From JACDAE01 sp034438015 (lineage in GTDB: Bacteria > Chloroflexota > Ktedonobacteria > Ktedonobacterales > Ktedonobacteraceae), in NCBI GenBank assembly GCA_034438015.1, contig DAOTTD010000190.1, positions 1-64,000 on the forward strand: a stretch of 64,000 bases of DNA, written 5' to 3'. Both the position numbers and the translations under genes were made by a program. Below, in pieces: positions 25,970 through 34,199 of the stretch. The notes beneath the pieces are model-generated. The model worked only from the letters and a program-made list of their open reading frames with translations, ran no database searches and had not been told where the DNA came from. Position 1 is the first letter of the stretch, and each line of letters begins with the position of its first letter.

Positions 25970-26662
25970 CTACCTTCTGCGCAGCAATCTTCTGCGTGGT
26001 GGCAGACGCGTGCCGATCCATACGAGCAGCAGGAAGCCGGAAATAAGGCCGATGCGTCGTATCCGGCTGGCCCAGATCGCCTCCTGCAACGGATCGTTCG
26101 CACCCAATCTGAGCAGGTGAACGATGCCGTGCGTAATAGGGGCGAGAGTCGAACTGGCAGACGCCGAGATAAAGATATCCTGGTGCCCGTTGCTGCCGAC
26201 CACCTCTTCTGTGAGCGAGACTTTGTCCGTGTGCACCTGATCCGCCAGCACGGTAAAAAATTGTTGTATGAGGAGTTTGGCCGCCCCTCTGGTCACAGCT
26301 GGACTCAGGCGCGTGCCGCGCTTGTTGATCGTCAATGTAGCCTTATAGGTGAGTGTCGTATTGTCGCCGCTCTCATGGAACTGGACGCTGCCAATTCCGC
26401 TGATTGTATCTGGGCCGCCGCTACTCTCGATAACGAAGCGATAGGCGCCCGGCTGTTCGTCCCTGCTGACAGAGACATATCCACGATAGCTGCCTACCAG
26501 TGGAGCGTACTTGATATGTATAGCGATACTGTAGCGATCGTCGTCTACCCGCTCCAGTTGTTCCAAGCCAGGGATGCTGCTGCGCAGCGTCTCCTGGTCC
26601 TCCAGGCTCTGCCGGATCTCGTCGGACTTCGCTTGAAAGGTGTATGTGCCTTCTATATTCAT
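25970..26662 (-). CDS. CoxG-like SRPBCC protein
   Basis: 230 residues of the carbon-monoxide dehydrogenase subunit G family. The SRPBCC fold starts 'MNIEGTYTFQAKSDEIRQSL' and continues 'IPGLEQLERVDDDRYSI' and 'GSVQFHESGDNTTLTYKATL', matching the family's 'iPGce.le..gd' pattern. A C-terminal transmembrane helix ('IGLISGFLLLVWIG') with a basic tail would anchor it to the membrane, as proposed for CoxG in recruiting CO dehydrogenase. No cox genes are nearby, so the partner may be another enzyme. Its stop lies two bases from that of the convergent RNase D-like gene. The ATG follows AAAGGATC. Confidence 0.8.
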   Translation of the reverse strand: MNIEGTYTFQAKSDEIRQSLEDQETLRSSIPGLEQLERVDDDRYSIAIHIKYAPLVGSYRGYVSVSRDEQPGAYRFVIESSGGPDTISGIGSVQFHESGDNTTLTYKATLTINKRGTRLSPAVTRGAAKLLIQQFFTVLADQVHTDKVSLTEEVVGSNGHQDIFISASASSTLAPITHGIVHLLRLGANDPLQEAIWASRIRRIGLISGFLLLVWIGTRLPPRRRLLRRR

Positions 26663-26699
26663 GGTCTTGATCCTTTATGTACAAAAAGATAAGCTCGGG

Positions 26700-26856
26700 G
26701 TGACTCTTCAGGTCTCCCTGCCCGGACTCCTCGCCGCGAAGCGGCTCACTCCATTCCTGTGGTGGTTGGCGGGCTGGCGGCCTGAGCCGCCAGCCCGCCA
26801 ACCACCACGAATCGCTTGCGAAGCGCCTTTGGCGCTGATGAGTCCTGAAGAGTTAC
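26700..26856 (-). repeat. Palindromic element D (family 1, minus orientation)
   Basis: A central hairpin with perfect 23-bp arms (26759-26781 and 26786-26808, loop CTGA) is flanked by GC-rich hairpins and by outer 'ACTCTTCAGG'/'CCTGAAGAGT' ends. Read on the minus strand, the flanks 'GACTCATCAGCGCC', 'GGCGCTTCGCAA' and 'GAGCCGC...GAGGAGTC' match the elements at 36.6, 41.0 and 42.5 kb. It lies in the 442-base gap before the Mrr gene; the rest of that gap shows no gene. Confidence 0.85.
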
Positions 26857-27104
26857 AGCTCGAGATAAGTTGTTGTCATTATAGGGGAGATGGAGGGTGG
26901 GTGCAACCTGTGGTGGGGGGAGTAGGCGAATCGGCGGGTCGCATCGTTGGTAAGAACAGGACGATTCTTGCGATGTTACCTTGACAAGGAACTTGATAGC
27001 TTCTTCGCGATAGTTATCAGAACTTTTCTGTGTTATTATAAGCGCACTATTCGCAATGTAGACATATTCAAAAGGCGTAGACTGTCCAGTGTAGGAGATT
27101 AGAT

Positions 27105-28028
27105 ATGGCGGTTCCAGATTACCAGAGTCTTATGCTTCCACTCTTAAAAATCGCTAACGATGGAAGCGAGCATAATCTCAATGAAACCATAGAAACCCTG
27201 GCACAACAATTTGACCTCAGTGATCAGGACAGGAAAGAATTATTACCTAGCGGCAAGCAACGAAAGTTTGATAATCGTGCCCACTGGGCACGTACCTATT
27301 TAGTGAAAGCCAGCCTTCTTCAAAGCACTGGAAGATCGAGATTTCGAATAACAGAACGAGGGATCAAAATATTAACGAGTAATCCCATGCACATCAATGT
27401 AAAGTTCTTGAAGCAATTTCCTGAATTTAGGGAGTTTATTCATGGCAAAGACAACGTGGCAAGTGAAGATGCCAGTATACCGCAAGAGATCATCGAGAAG
27501 ACGAGCCAGACACCACAAGAAATCCTAGAAACAAGTTATCAAGGTCTGAGGCAAAACCTCGCTCAAGAGCTACTAGAGCGTATTAAAAGCAGCCCACCAA
27601 AGTTTTTTGAAAATCTTGTTGTTGATTTACTCATCGCGATGGGATATGGCGGCTCTAAGAAAGATGCAGGACAGGCCGTTGGTCAGGTTGGGGACGGAGG
27701 AATAGACGGAATAATCAAAGAAGACAAGCTAGGGTTGGACGCTATTTATCTCCAGGCAAAAAGGTGGGAAGGAACCGTCTCAAGACCTGTCGTTCAAGGT
27801 TTTGCAGGAGCGTTAATAGGCAAGAAAGCACGAAAAGGAATACTCATTACTACTTCAAATTTCTCTCAACAAGCGATAGACTATGCTGCTGGTATAGAAA
27901 ACCTGAAAATCATTTTAATGGGTGGCGAACAGTTAGCACAGTTAATGATAGATCACGATGTGGGTGTTACAGAAGAGTCGAGATATGTCGTTAAAAAGGT
28001 AGATCTTGATTATTTCAGCGATGAATGA
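27105..28028 (+). CDS. Mrr-type restriction endonuclease (type IV)
   Basis: 307 residues. The N-terminal ~95 residues are the Mrr winged-helix domain ('MAVPDYQSLMLPLLKIANDG', 'YLVKASLLQSTGRSRFRITE'). The C-terminal PD-(D/E)xK nuclease domain has 'FFENLVVDLLIAMGYGG', the acidic residue in 'GDGGIDGII' (Asp201) and the QAK triad (217-219) in place of ExK, which is typical of Mrr. Such enzymes cut DNA bearing foreign methylation. The coding sequence is clearly more AT-rich than the ribosomal and metabolic genes around it, and it sits alone, which suggests recent acquisition as a defence gene. No methylase or other defence gene is adjacent. Confidence 0.88.
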   Translation: MAVPDYQSLMLPLLKIANDGSEHNLNETIETLAQQFDLSDQDRKELLPSGKQRKFDNRAHWARTYLVKASLLQSTGRSRFRITERGIKILTSNPMHINVKFLKQFPEFREFIHGKDNVASEDASIPQEIIEKTSQTPQEILETSYQGLRQNLAQELLERIKSSPPKFFENLVVDLLIAMGYGGSKKDAGQAVGQVGDGGIDGIIKEDKLGLDAIYLQAKRWEGTVSRPVVQGFAGALIGKKARKGILITTSNFSQQAIDYAAGIENLKIILMGGEQLAQLMIDHDVGVTEESRYVVKKVDLDYFSDE

Positions 28029-28044
28029 CGCCCAAAAACCGGGG

Positions 28045-28073
28045 TAGACAAAGCCTGCCGAGTACGCTATACT
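28045..28073 (+). promoter_or_regulatory. Promoter of rplI
   Basis: -35 TAGACA (28045-28050), 17-base spacer, -10 TATACT (28068-28073); about 60 bases before the rplI start. Confidence 0.6.
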
Positions 28074-28137
28074 AACAGCCGTATTAAAAGCGTGAGGAGG
28101 AGGACGGGTCTTCGCCCCACCTCTATGAGGAGTTTCG

Positions 28138-28602
28138 ATGAAAATCATATTACTACAAGATGTTGAAGGTCTGGGAAAGGCTGGCGACCTGAAAGAGGTC
28201 GCGAATGGTTATGCCCGTAACTACCTCTTGCCGCGTCGCCTGGCGGCTGGGGCGACCCCCGGCCTGATCGCCAACCGCGCGCAGCGCATCGCCGCCGAGC
28301 AGCGCAAACGGGAGAAGCTGGCCGAGCAGAACCGGCAGCAGGCGGAACGCCTGAACAGTGTGACGCTCACTTTCAAGGCGCGCGTCGGCACCCAGGGCCG
28401 TCTCTATGGCTCGATTACAAGCCAGGATATCGCTGCAGCATTGCGCGAAGTCGAGAATATCACCGTTGATCGTCGCTCGATAGAACTACCCGATCCCATT
28501 CGTACCCCTGGCTCGTTCACCGTGCCTGTGCGGATCGCAAGTGGGCTGGAGCCAAAGATCACCGTCAACGTCGTTGACGAGTCGGCGAATGTACCTGCTT
28601 AA
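28138..28602 (+). CDS. rplI: 50S ribosomal protein L9
   Basis: 154 residues, normal length for bL9. The N-terminal domain starts 'MKIILLQDVEGLGKAGDLKE' and includes the family signature 'VANGYARNYLLPRRLA'. The long connecting helix runs through 'RIAAEQRKREKLAEQNRQQA', and the C-terminal domain begins 'LYGSITSQDIAAAL'. It binds 23S rRNA near the L1 stalk of the large subunit. Unlike most bacteria, it is not beside rpsF, ssb or rpsR; it has its own promoter and follows an unrelated restriction gene. Confidence 0.97.
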   Translation: MKIILLQDVEGLGKAGDLKEVANGYARNYLLPRRLAAGATPGLIANRAQRIAAEQRKREKLAEQNRQQAERLNSVTLTFKARVGTQGRLYGSITSQDIAAALREVENITVDRRSIELPDPIRTPGSFTVPVRIASGLEPKITVNVVDESANVPA

Positions 28603-28726
28603 CCCGAGAATCGGCAGTACATATCAGGCGAGCAATTGCACACTCGCTTAGGCCGGAGCCGCCATGCCGCGCTGGCTCTACTATCTAATGATATTGGCCG
28701 TCGTTGCCCCTATTCTCGCAACTGCT

Positions 28727-30262
28727 TCACAATCTTGCCATAACGCGCGGAATCTGCGGCAGGAGGTCGGAGGCCAGCAGGCCAGCGTGGCCGATCTCGG
28801 CGCTGACGTTATGCGCGGCGGCGGTATGCAGGTAGACGCCGGCGCTGGCGGCCTCGAAGGTTTGTAGGCCCTGGGCGAGGAAGCCGGTGATCATGCCCGC
28901 CAGGACATCGCCGGTGCCAGCGGTAGCGAGGGCCGGATTGGCGTCCCAGTTGAGGCGCGTGCGCCCATCCGGGTGAGCGATAATGGTGCACGCGCCCTTG
29001 AGGACCAGCGTCACCTGCCACGCCTTTGCCCTGCTGCGCGCCAGTTCCAGGCGGTCGATATTGCCGCCCGAGACCTGCTGGCCACCGATGAGGCGCCCCA
29101 TTTCGCCGGGGTGCGGAGTGATCACCGTATCGGGAGGCAGCAGCGTCCACCAGTGTTCGAGCGCCGAGAGATTGTTCAGTCCGTCAGCATCGATCAGGAG
29201 CCTGGGCCGCTCCTTGTTGGGATGATTGCGCAAGTGTTCCAGAAGCTGGAGCAGCACCTCGCGCGTGTTGGCCGACTGTCCCAATCCTGGTCCGGTCAGC
29301 ACCGAACGATAGCCCACGAGGTGTTCCTTGAGCGTCTTCGCGCGCTCGAAGCTCTCCACATCTTCGCCCGGTAGGAGCAAGAATGTTGCCTCATGGAAAG
29401 AGCAGGCGTAGATGGGCAGCATCTTTTCTGTGACTGCCATGGTGATCAGACCAGCACCGACGCGTGCCGAGGCCGAGCCCGCGAGATAGGCCGAACCAGG
29501 ATAGGGAGGCGAGCCACAGAACAGCATCACCTTGCCGAATGTCCCCTTATTGCTATCGAGCGAGCGCTCAGGGAGCAGACTGCGCACGAGCTCGCCTGTC
29601 AGCATCTCGGTCTGGATGTTACTGCCCATCTCGGGCGGCAGGCCGATATCGCCGATGTAGAGGTCGCCGATGTAGTCACGTCCGGGGAAGAAGAAAAAGC
29701 CGATCTTGGGAGCGGCGAGTGTAATGGTGATATCGGCGTGTATGGTGCCGGGATCGACCTCGCCCGTGTCGGGGTTGAGTCCGGTCGGCAGGTCGATTGA
29801 GACGATGCGCAGGTCGCTGCGTCTGGCACACTCCTGCTGCACGCGTGCCAGGAGGGCGCGCATATCGTCGGGCAGCGGGCGTGAATGTCCGGTCCCCAGC
29901 AGCGCGTCGATGATGTAGTCGGAACTTTGTATGAGCGCTTCCAGTTCGGTCGCCGTCTGTGCCTCGTCTACCTCTTCGCCACGCACGGTGAGCCGCCGCT
30001 CTTTCCAACGGTAGAGGCTCACGAACGCCCCCGCCTGCTCAAGGTGCTGAGCCATGACGAGACCGTCACCACCGTTATTGCCCGGACCTATCAGAAACAA
30101 CACTTCGAGGCCGTTCATAGTATGATGCGGCAAGAGATGAGCCTCGAAGATGTCGGCGGCGCTCTTCCCCGCGTTCTTCATTAATATCTGCGACGAGAGG
30201 CCATACTGGCGCTCGGCCTGCGCCTCCAGTGCTCTCATTTCATTGACGGTAACGATATACAT
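28727..30262 (-). CDS. nnrD: Bifunctional NAD(P)HX epimerase / ADP-dependent NAD(P)HX dehydratase
   Basis: 511 residues combining the two enzymes that repair hydrated NAD(P)H. The N-terminal YjeF_N epimerase domain has 'LMKNAGKSAADIF', 'LIGPGNNGGDGLVMAQHLEQ' and 'IVSIDLPTGLNPDTG'. The C-terminal kinase-fold dehydratase domain has 'GKVMLFCGSPPYPGSAYL', 'VLTGPGLGQS', 'TPHPGEMGRLIG' and the catalytic-site stretch 'ALATAGTGDVLAGMITGFL'. Both halves appear complete. The ATG has a GGGAGGAG site. The gene is divergent from the methyltransferase gene and seems to be monocistronic. Confidence 0.93.
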   Translation of the reverse strand: MYIVTVNEMRALEAQAERQYGLSSQILMKNAGKSAADIFEAHLLPHHTMNGLEVLFLIGPGNNGGDGLVMAQHLEQAGAFVSLYRWKERRLTVRGEEVDEAQTATELEALIQSSDYIIDALLGTGHSRPLPDDMRALLARVQQECARRSDLRIVSIDLPTGLNPDTGEVDPGTIHADITITLAAPKIGFFFFPGRDYIGDLYIGDIGLPPEMGSNIQTEMLTGELVRSLLPERSLDSNKGTFGKVMLFCGSPPYPGSAYLAGSASARVGAGLITMAVTEKMLPIYACSFHEATFLLLPGEDVESFERAKTLKEHLVGYRSVLTGPGLGQSANTREVLLQLLEHLRNHPNKERPRLLIDADGLNNLSALEHWWTLLPPDTVITPHPGEMGRLIGGQQVSGGNIDRLELARSRAKAWQVTLVLKGACTIIAHPDGRTRLNWDANPALATAGTGDVLAGMITGFLAQGLQTFEAASAGVYLHTAAAHNVSAEIGHAGLLASDLLPQIPRVMARL

Positions 30263-30376
30263 AAGGCTCCTCCCGGCTGACTTTTCGGTATAATTTAAGA
30301 TGTAGTACGCTATGTATTTTACCTGCTCTGAGCGAAAAAAAGTAGGGCTGGCCCCCTATTCCAGCATAGGTGCATG

Positions 30377-30385
30377 TGATATACT
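30377..30385 (+). promoter_or_regulatory. Extended -10 promoter implying a leaderless methyltransferase mRNA
   Basis: TGATATACT is an extended -10 ending eight bases before the ATG at 30393, so transcription should start at or within a base or two of the start codon. No ribosome site is present upstream of that ATG, in keeping with a leaderless message. Confidence 0.5.
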
Positions 30386-30392
30386 CATTGCC

Positions 30393-31409
30393 ATGAAACT
30401 GGCGCTTAAAATCACACCACGGCGCAGCACGCAGTACGCGCATATGACCGCAGTGCTGGCCGCGCCCGAGCTCCTGGCGAGTCCCGTCGCCGCGTCGATA
30501 CGCGAGATAGTGCCGACCATGCTGGCGGGACAGCACTACCTGCTAGTTGACGGTGACGACGAACACCTCTCATCTGTTAACACGTTGCAGGTGCTTTCAA
30601 GGTTGGGGGCAAGTAGCGAGATTTATGAATATTTCGAGCGGATCGGGACCGTGCAGGGCCCCCTGCTGAGACCGGTCGAGCCGCAGTTCGCGCCGTTTGT
30701 GCCGCTGGAGATGGCCGAGGCGCGGCGCTATAAGGGCAAGACCAACGAGGTTTTTACACGCGTTCTGCTCAACGCTGCGCTCTTCGCAGGGGGCTACGCC
30801 GAAGAGTTTACGGAACGCCTGAGGATACTCGATCCGCTGGCGGGCGGTGGGACGACGCTTTTCCTCGCCCTGGCCTACGGCTACGACGCATTCGGCGTCG
30901 AACTTGAGCGGCAGGATGTCGAAACGACCGCCGTCTTCGTCAAGCAGTACCTGGAAGGCGAGCGCATCTCGCACAAGGAACTGGACGAGCGGGGGCGCAA
31001 GGCCGGGCGGCGCTACCAGTTCGAGATCGGCCCCAAAGGCGACAGGCACTATTTCGTCCTGGCACACGGCGATACGCGCGAGGCCGGACTGCACATGCGC
31101 GAGATACCGGGCGGCCCACGCTTCCACGCCATCATCGGCGATCTCCCCTACGGCATCCAGCACTTCGGCGAGCTTGCGTCCTGGCTGAGCGGGGCCCTCA
31201 CGGAGTGGGGGAAGCTGCTGCTGCCCGGCGGGACGCTCGCCCTGGCGTGGAACGCGACGCGCATCGACCGTGCGGAGATGATCGCGCTGATCGAGCGCTG
31301 CACCGATCTACGCGTGCGCAATGAGCCCCCCTATACGCAGTTCGCCCACGCCGTAGATCGGGTGATCAAGAAGCGCGATATCGTGATCGGCGTGCGCGCG
31401 TCGCGGTAG
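30393..31409 (+). CDS. TRM11/THUMP-type RNA or DNA methyltransferase-like protein
   Basis: 338 residues from the ATG at the promoter edge (an upstream ATG at 30312 is in frame but unsupported). The catalytic half is a Rossmann SAM-dependent methyltransferase with motif I 'ILDPLAGGGTTLFLALAYG', the acidic residue in 'YDAFGVELE' and motif IV 'GDLPYGIQH', an (N/D)-x-P-Y variant typical of N2-guanine or amino-methyltransferases such as TRM11 or RlmKL. 'KGKTNEVFTRVLLNAALFAG' is the usual preceding helix. The ~100 N-terminal residues are not recognised. The target, tRNA, rRNA or DNA, is not determined by the sequence. Confidence 0.75.
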   Translation: MKLALKITPRRSTQYAHMTAVLAAPELLASPVAASIREIVPTMLAGQHYLLVDGDDEHLSSVNTLQVLSRLGASSEIYEYFERIGTVQGPLLRPVEPQFAPFVPLEMAEARRYKGKTNEVFTRVLLNAALFAGGYAEEFTERLRILDPLAGGGTTLFLALAYGYDAFGVELERQDVETTAVFVKQYLEGERISHKELDERGRKAGRRYQFEIGPKGDRHYFVLAHGDTREAGLHMREIPGGPRFHAIIGDLPYGIQHFGELASWLSGALTEWGKLLLPGGTLALAWNATRIDRAEMIALIERCTDLRVRNEPPYTQFAHAVDRVIKKRDIVIGVRASR

Positions 31410-31463
31410 AAATCGGGATGTGACAACAATATATGATGCCTATACAACGGTGCCTTGTTCGCA

Positions 31464-31469
31464 TATAAT
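31464..31469 (+). promoter_or_regulatory. Possible -10 box upstream of pgsA
   Basis: TATAAT 160 bases before the pgsA start, with only a weak -35 (TATACA) at 17 bases. Tentative. Confidence 0.3.
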
Positions 31470-31628
31470 GATAGTGACTTGATCTACATATTTTTGTCAA
31501 GCATAAGTAATAACGCCCGTTTGTCGAGATGGGTCGTAGAACAGTGCTGTCTGCGATGTCATAACAACTTGCAGGTACCAGAGGGCGCTTCACGCCCGGT
31601 CGGTGACGCAAACTATGAGGAGTAGATT

Positions 31629-32258
31629 ATGAACAGTCTCCCAAACATACTGAGTATCAGTCGGCTCATCGCCACGGCGGCGGTATTTGTGTTAGTTTTG
31701 ATCAACCAGCCATGGGCCTTCCTGGTGGCGACACTGCTGTTCTTCCTGGCGTCGATCACGGATCTGCTGGACGGCTACCTGGCGCGTCGACTGAAGGTTG
31801 TTTCCTCGTTTGGTGTCTTTCTTGATCTGACCGCCGACAAAGTATTTGTTTCCGCGATCCTCATTGCCCTGGTACAGATCAAGCTGGTGCCTGCCTGGAT
31901 CGTCGTCATCATCGTATCGCGCGAGTTCCTGGTCACGGGCCTACGCTCGATGGCGGCGGCGATGGGTAAGGTCATACCCGCTGGCGTGTGGGGCAAGCAG
32001 AAGACGTTCATTACGCTGGTCGCGATGGGCGCACTGCTACTGGCCAGGGGACTGGGCGCGCATCTCCTCACACTCTTCCCGCCGATGCTGCTCTTCAATA
32101 GCCAGACCCTGACCATCCCCGAACTGATGCAGTTACTCGCCGATGTACTGCTTATTCTCGCAACGATCTGGACCGTTTTCTCTGGCGTCGAGTACACGAT
32201 TGGTGCCCTGCCACTCTTCCAGCAAGGTAGACAGGGGACCAGGCAATCGAATGCCTAG
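31629..32258 (+). CDS. pgsA: CDP-diacylglycerol-glycerol-3-phosphate 3-phosphatidyltransferase
   Basis: 209 residues, an integral membrane CDP-alcohol phosphatidyltransferase. The family signature D-G-x2-A-R-x8-G-x3-D-x3-D is intact: 'DGYLARRLKVVSSFGVFLD' followed by LTAD. The start 'NSLPNILSISRLIATAAVF' and the segment 'IIVSREFLVTGLRSMAAAMG' are typical of PgsA, which makes phosphatidylglycerol phosphate, rather than of phosphatidylserine or inositol synthases. About five hydrophobic helices are present. A TATGAGGAG site precedes the ATG. The stop codon overlaps that of the convergent plsY, so two phospholipid genes meet tail to tail. Confidence 0.9.
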   Translation: MNSLPNILSISRLIATAAVFVLVLINQPWAFLVATLLFFLASITDLLDGYLARRLKVVSSFGVFLDLTADKVFVSAILIALVQIKLVPAWIVVIIVSREFLVTGLRSMAAAMGKVIPAGVWGKQKTFITLVAMGALLLARGLGAHLLTLFPPMLLFNSQTLTIPELMQLLADVLLILATIWTVFSGVEYTIGALPLFQQGRQGTRQSNA

Positions 32259-32956
32259 CGAGCGGATTTGTCGGCGCCAGCGGGTTCGGCGGTCGGGACG
32301 CTTACCTTCTGTCCCAACTTGCTCTCCGTTCCAGCCAGCAGGCGACGGATGTTGTCGGCGTGGAAGAAGATCACCAGCCCTGGCCCGATCAGCATAAAGG
32401 CCAACTGGGCAAGGCTGACCTTCGCGAAAAAGGTTGGATCGGCGAGGCCGACAAAGAAAAATATGACGCCGCAGATCATGATCGTCAGCGCGCCCACGAT
32501 AGAGCCGAGCGAGACGTAGCGCCAGATAGCCATAGTGCTGAAGGTAGCGATGGCCGCGAGCAAAGTAGTGAATGGCGAGAGGACGAGAACAGCTCCAGCT
32601 CCTGTGGAGACGCCGCGCCCACCCTTGAAGCCGATAAAGATCGGGAAACAGTGTCCCAGTAGCGCCGCCAGCCCGGCGAGGCTTGGTCCCCAGCCCCCAT
32701 TATAGAGGAACGGGACGAGTGTGGCGATCAGCGCCGGCCCAATCCCTTTCGAGAGGTCGACCAGAAAGACGATCAGGGCTGGGCCGTTGCCCAGCGTACG
32801 TCGTACGTTCGTCGCGCCGGTTTTATGGCTCCCGTATGCGCGGATATCGAAATCTTTGCCGCGCAGCAGCTTGCCCATCCAATAGCCAGAAGGAATAGAT
32901 CCCCACAAGTAAGCGATAATTGCAGTGAGCAAGAGTGAACCGATGATTCCAGGCAT
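32255..32956 (-). CDS. plsY: Glycerol-3-phosphate acyltransferase PlsY
   Basis: Starting at the ATG after AAGGAGG gives 233 residues; an in-frame extension of 26 codons lacks a ribosome site. PlsY signatures are present: 'AYLWGSIPSGYWMGKLLRG', 'DIRAYGSHKTGATNVRRTLG' with the SxxxGATN active-site block (here SHKTGATN for the usual GSGNxGATN), 'IVFLVDLSKG', and 'LLGHCFPIFIGFKGGRGVST'. It transfers acyl groups from acyl-phosphate to glycerol 3-phosphate at the membrane, the first step of phospholipid synthesis. The Gly-to-Lys change in the first block is worth noting. Five or more membrane helices are predicted. Confidence 0.9.
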   Translation of the reverse strand: MPGIIGSLLLTAIIAYLWGSIPSGYWMGKLLRGKDFDIRAYGSHKTGATNVRRTLGNGPALIVFLVDLSKGIGPALIATLVPFLYNGGWGPSLAGLAALLGHCFPIFIGFKGGRGVSTGAGAVLVLSPFTTLLAAIATFSTMAIWRYVSLGSIVGALTIMICGVIFFFVGLADPTFFAKVSLAQLAFMLIGPGLVIFFHADNIRRLLAGTESKLGQKVSVPTAEPAGADKSAR

Positions 32957-33142
32957 CGTAGCCTCCTTCGTTGCATGACGGCCCCAGGTAGAGACCAACC
33001 TATCTATACTCATCAGGGACTCGTGCTTTGTCATTTGGCCCCATTATAGACGTTTTTGCTGGTGATAACAATAGTTGTGTTAGGGAGGCCAGGGTAGGGA
33101 ATGTGGGTATTTGTGAGCGTACCGGTCGCCGCCATGGGGCTT

Positions 33143-34000
33143 TTATAGGCTCCATTGCCCATTCTGCCGCCAGAGAATGTTGTCTGTAAAGCGCTTTGAG
33201 CCGATGCAAACGATAACCTGGAACAATGTACCGGGCTGCGTGTCAGCCTGTTCTGCGAAGGTATCGGGATTGCATATATCGATGCGCTCGGGTGTGATGA
33301 GCGGATTGATCTGCAACAGATTCGCTATCGCCTGTTTAACGGCGGTGGAACGGCGTTCCCCGCTCTCGATCAGCGCTTTTCCATGTAGGAGCGCCTGGTA
33401 GATGAGTGCGGCGGCCTGCCGCTCTGGGAGCGAGAGGTTGACATTGCGGCTACTGATGGCCAGACCATCGCCCGCGCGTGCAGTGGGCAGGACGCTTATG
33501 CGTGCATCGATATTGAGATCGTGTATTAAATGCTGGACGACCATGACCTGTTGCGCATCCTTCTGTGCATAGTACACGACATCTGGATGTATGAGATGGA
33601 ACAGCTTGATGGCAAGTGTAGCGAAACGTTGTATTTTTTCTCGCTCGCCCAGGCGCGCCAGTATTGCCCCGGTAGGAGTCACGCAGGTTGTGAAATCGGA
33701 GGGATACATATCCTCAAGACGCGGTATGAAAACAACGTCGATATTGTAGTTGTTGAGCACGTGCAGGTTGCGTTCAAGGTGCTGCAAGTACTGGATCTGT
33801 GTCGCGCCAGTATCAGGCTGGCATATGTTGCCTAAGAGTCCGACAACGGTGATCTCACACGAGCGCTTTGCTGCCTGGATGAGCATTTTATGACCATCAT
33901 GGAGCGTAGTACTTCTGATGGGCACAAAGCCGACGGTACCGCTCGCGAGCCACCCGCGAGCGGTCTCGGTCATCTCCTTCAGATTCTCGATAATGCGCAT
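33143..34000 (-). CDS. panC: Diverged pantoate-beta-alanine ligase
   Basis: 285 residues aligned end to end with PanC. The ATP-site His pair 'LHDGH', the 'KDAQQ' motif and 'GDGLAISSRN' (KMSKS-like region) are kept. Several usually invariant pieces are not: PTMGAL reads 'PIRSTTL', FVNPxQF reads 'LLGNICQPD', FGEKD reads 'YAQKD', and the His of 'HF.GV' is lost ('QRFATL'). Those positions contact pantoate and ATP, so activity or substrate may have changed. No panB or panD is adjacent. It may be a weak PanC, or a repurposed ligase of the same fold. Confidence 0.75.
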   Translation of the reverse strand: MRIIENLKEMTETARGWLASGTVGFVPIRSTTLHDGHKMLIQAAKRSCEITVVGLLGNICQPDTGATQIQYLQHLERNLHVLNNYNIDVVFIPRLEDMYPSDFTTCVTPTGAILARLGEREKIQRFATLAIKLFHLIHPDVVYYAQKDAQQVMVVQHLIHDLNIDARISVLPTARAGDGLAISSRNVNLSLPERQAAALIYQALLHGKALIESGERRSTAVKQAIANLLQINPLITPERIDICNPDTFAEQADTQPGTLFQVIVCIGSKRFTDNILWRQNGQWSL

Positions 34001-34152
34001 AGCCCCTTCTCCATGAGAACGCCGTGTTCGCCAGCGTTCATATTTCTACACACATTAAAAAAAATTCATTGAAAAAATTACACGATGATGCAAGCGAACA
34101 TAATTTCTGCTTGTTGTAGTGTGCACGACGTATAGCGCCTGAAATTGTAACA

Positions 34153-34161
34153 TGCTATACT
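34153..34161 (+). promoter_or_regulatory. Extended -10 promoter of the alpha/beta hydrolase gene
   Basis: TGCTATACT, about 40 bases before the ATG at 34200; -35 region weak. Confidence 0.5.
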
Positions 34162-34199
34162 ACTGTATACGCTTTACTATAGGCGTAAGGAGATCAGAT

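Noticed and set aside
28664..28867. Small plus-strand frame with a signal-peptide-like start
   Set aside because: Most of it overlaps the 3' end of the NAD(P)HX repair gene in antisense and there is no ribosome site.
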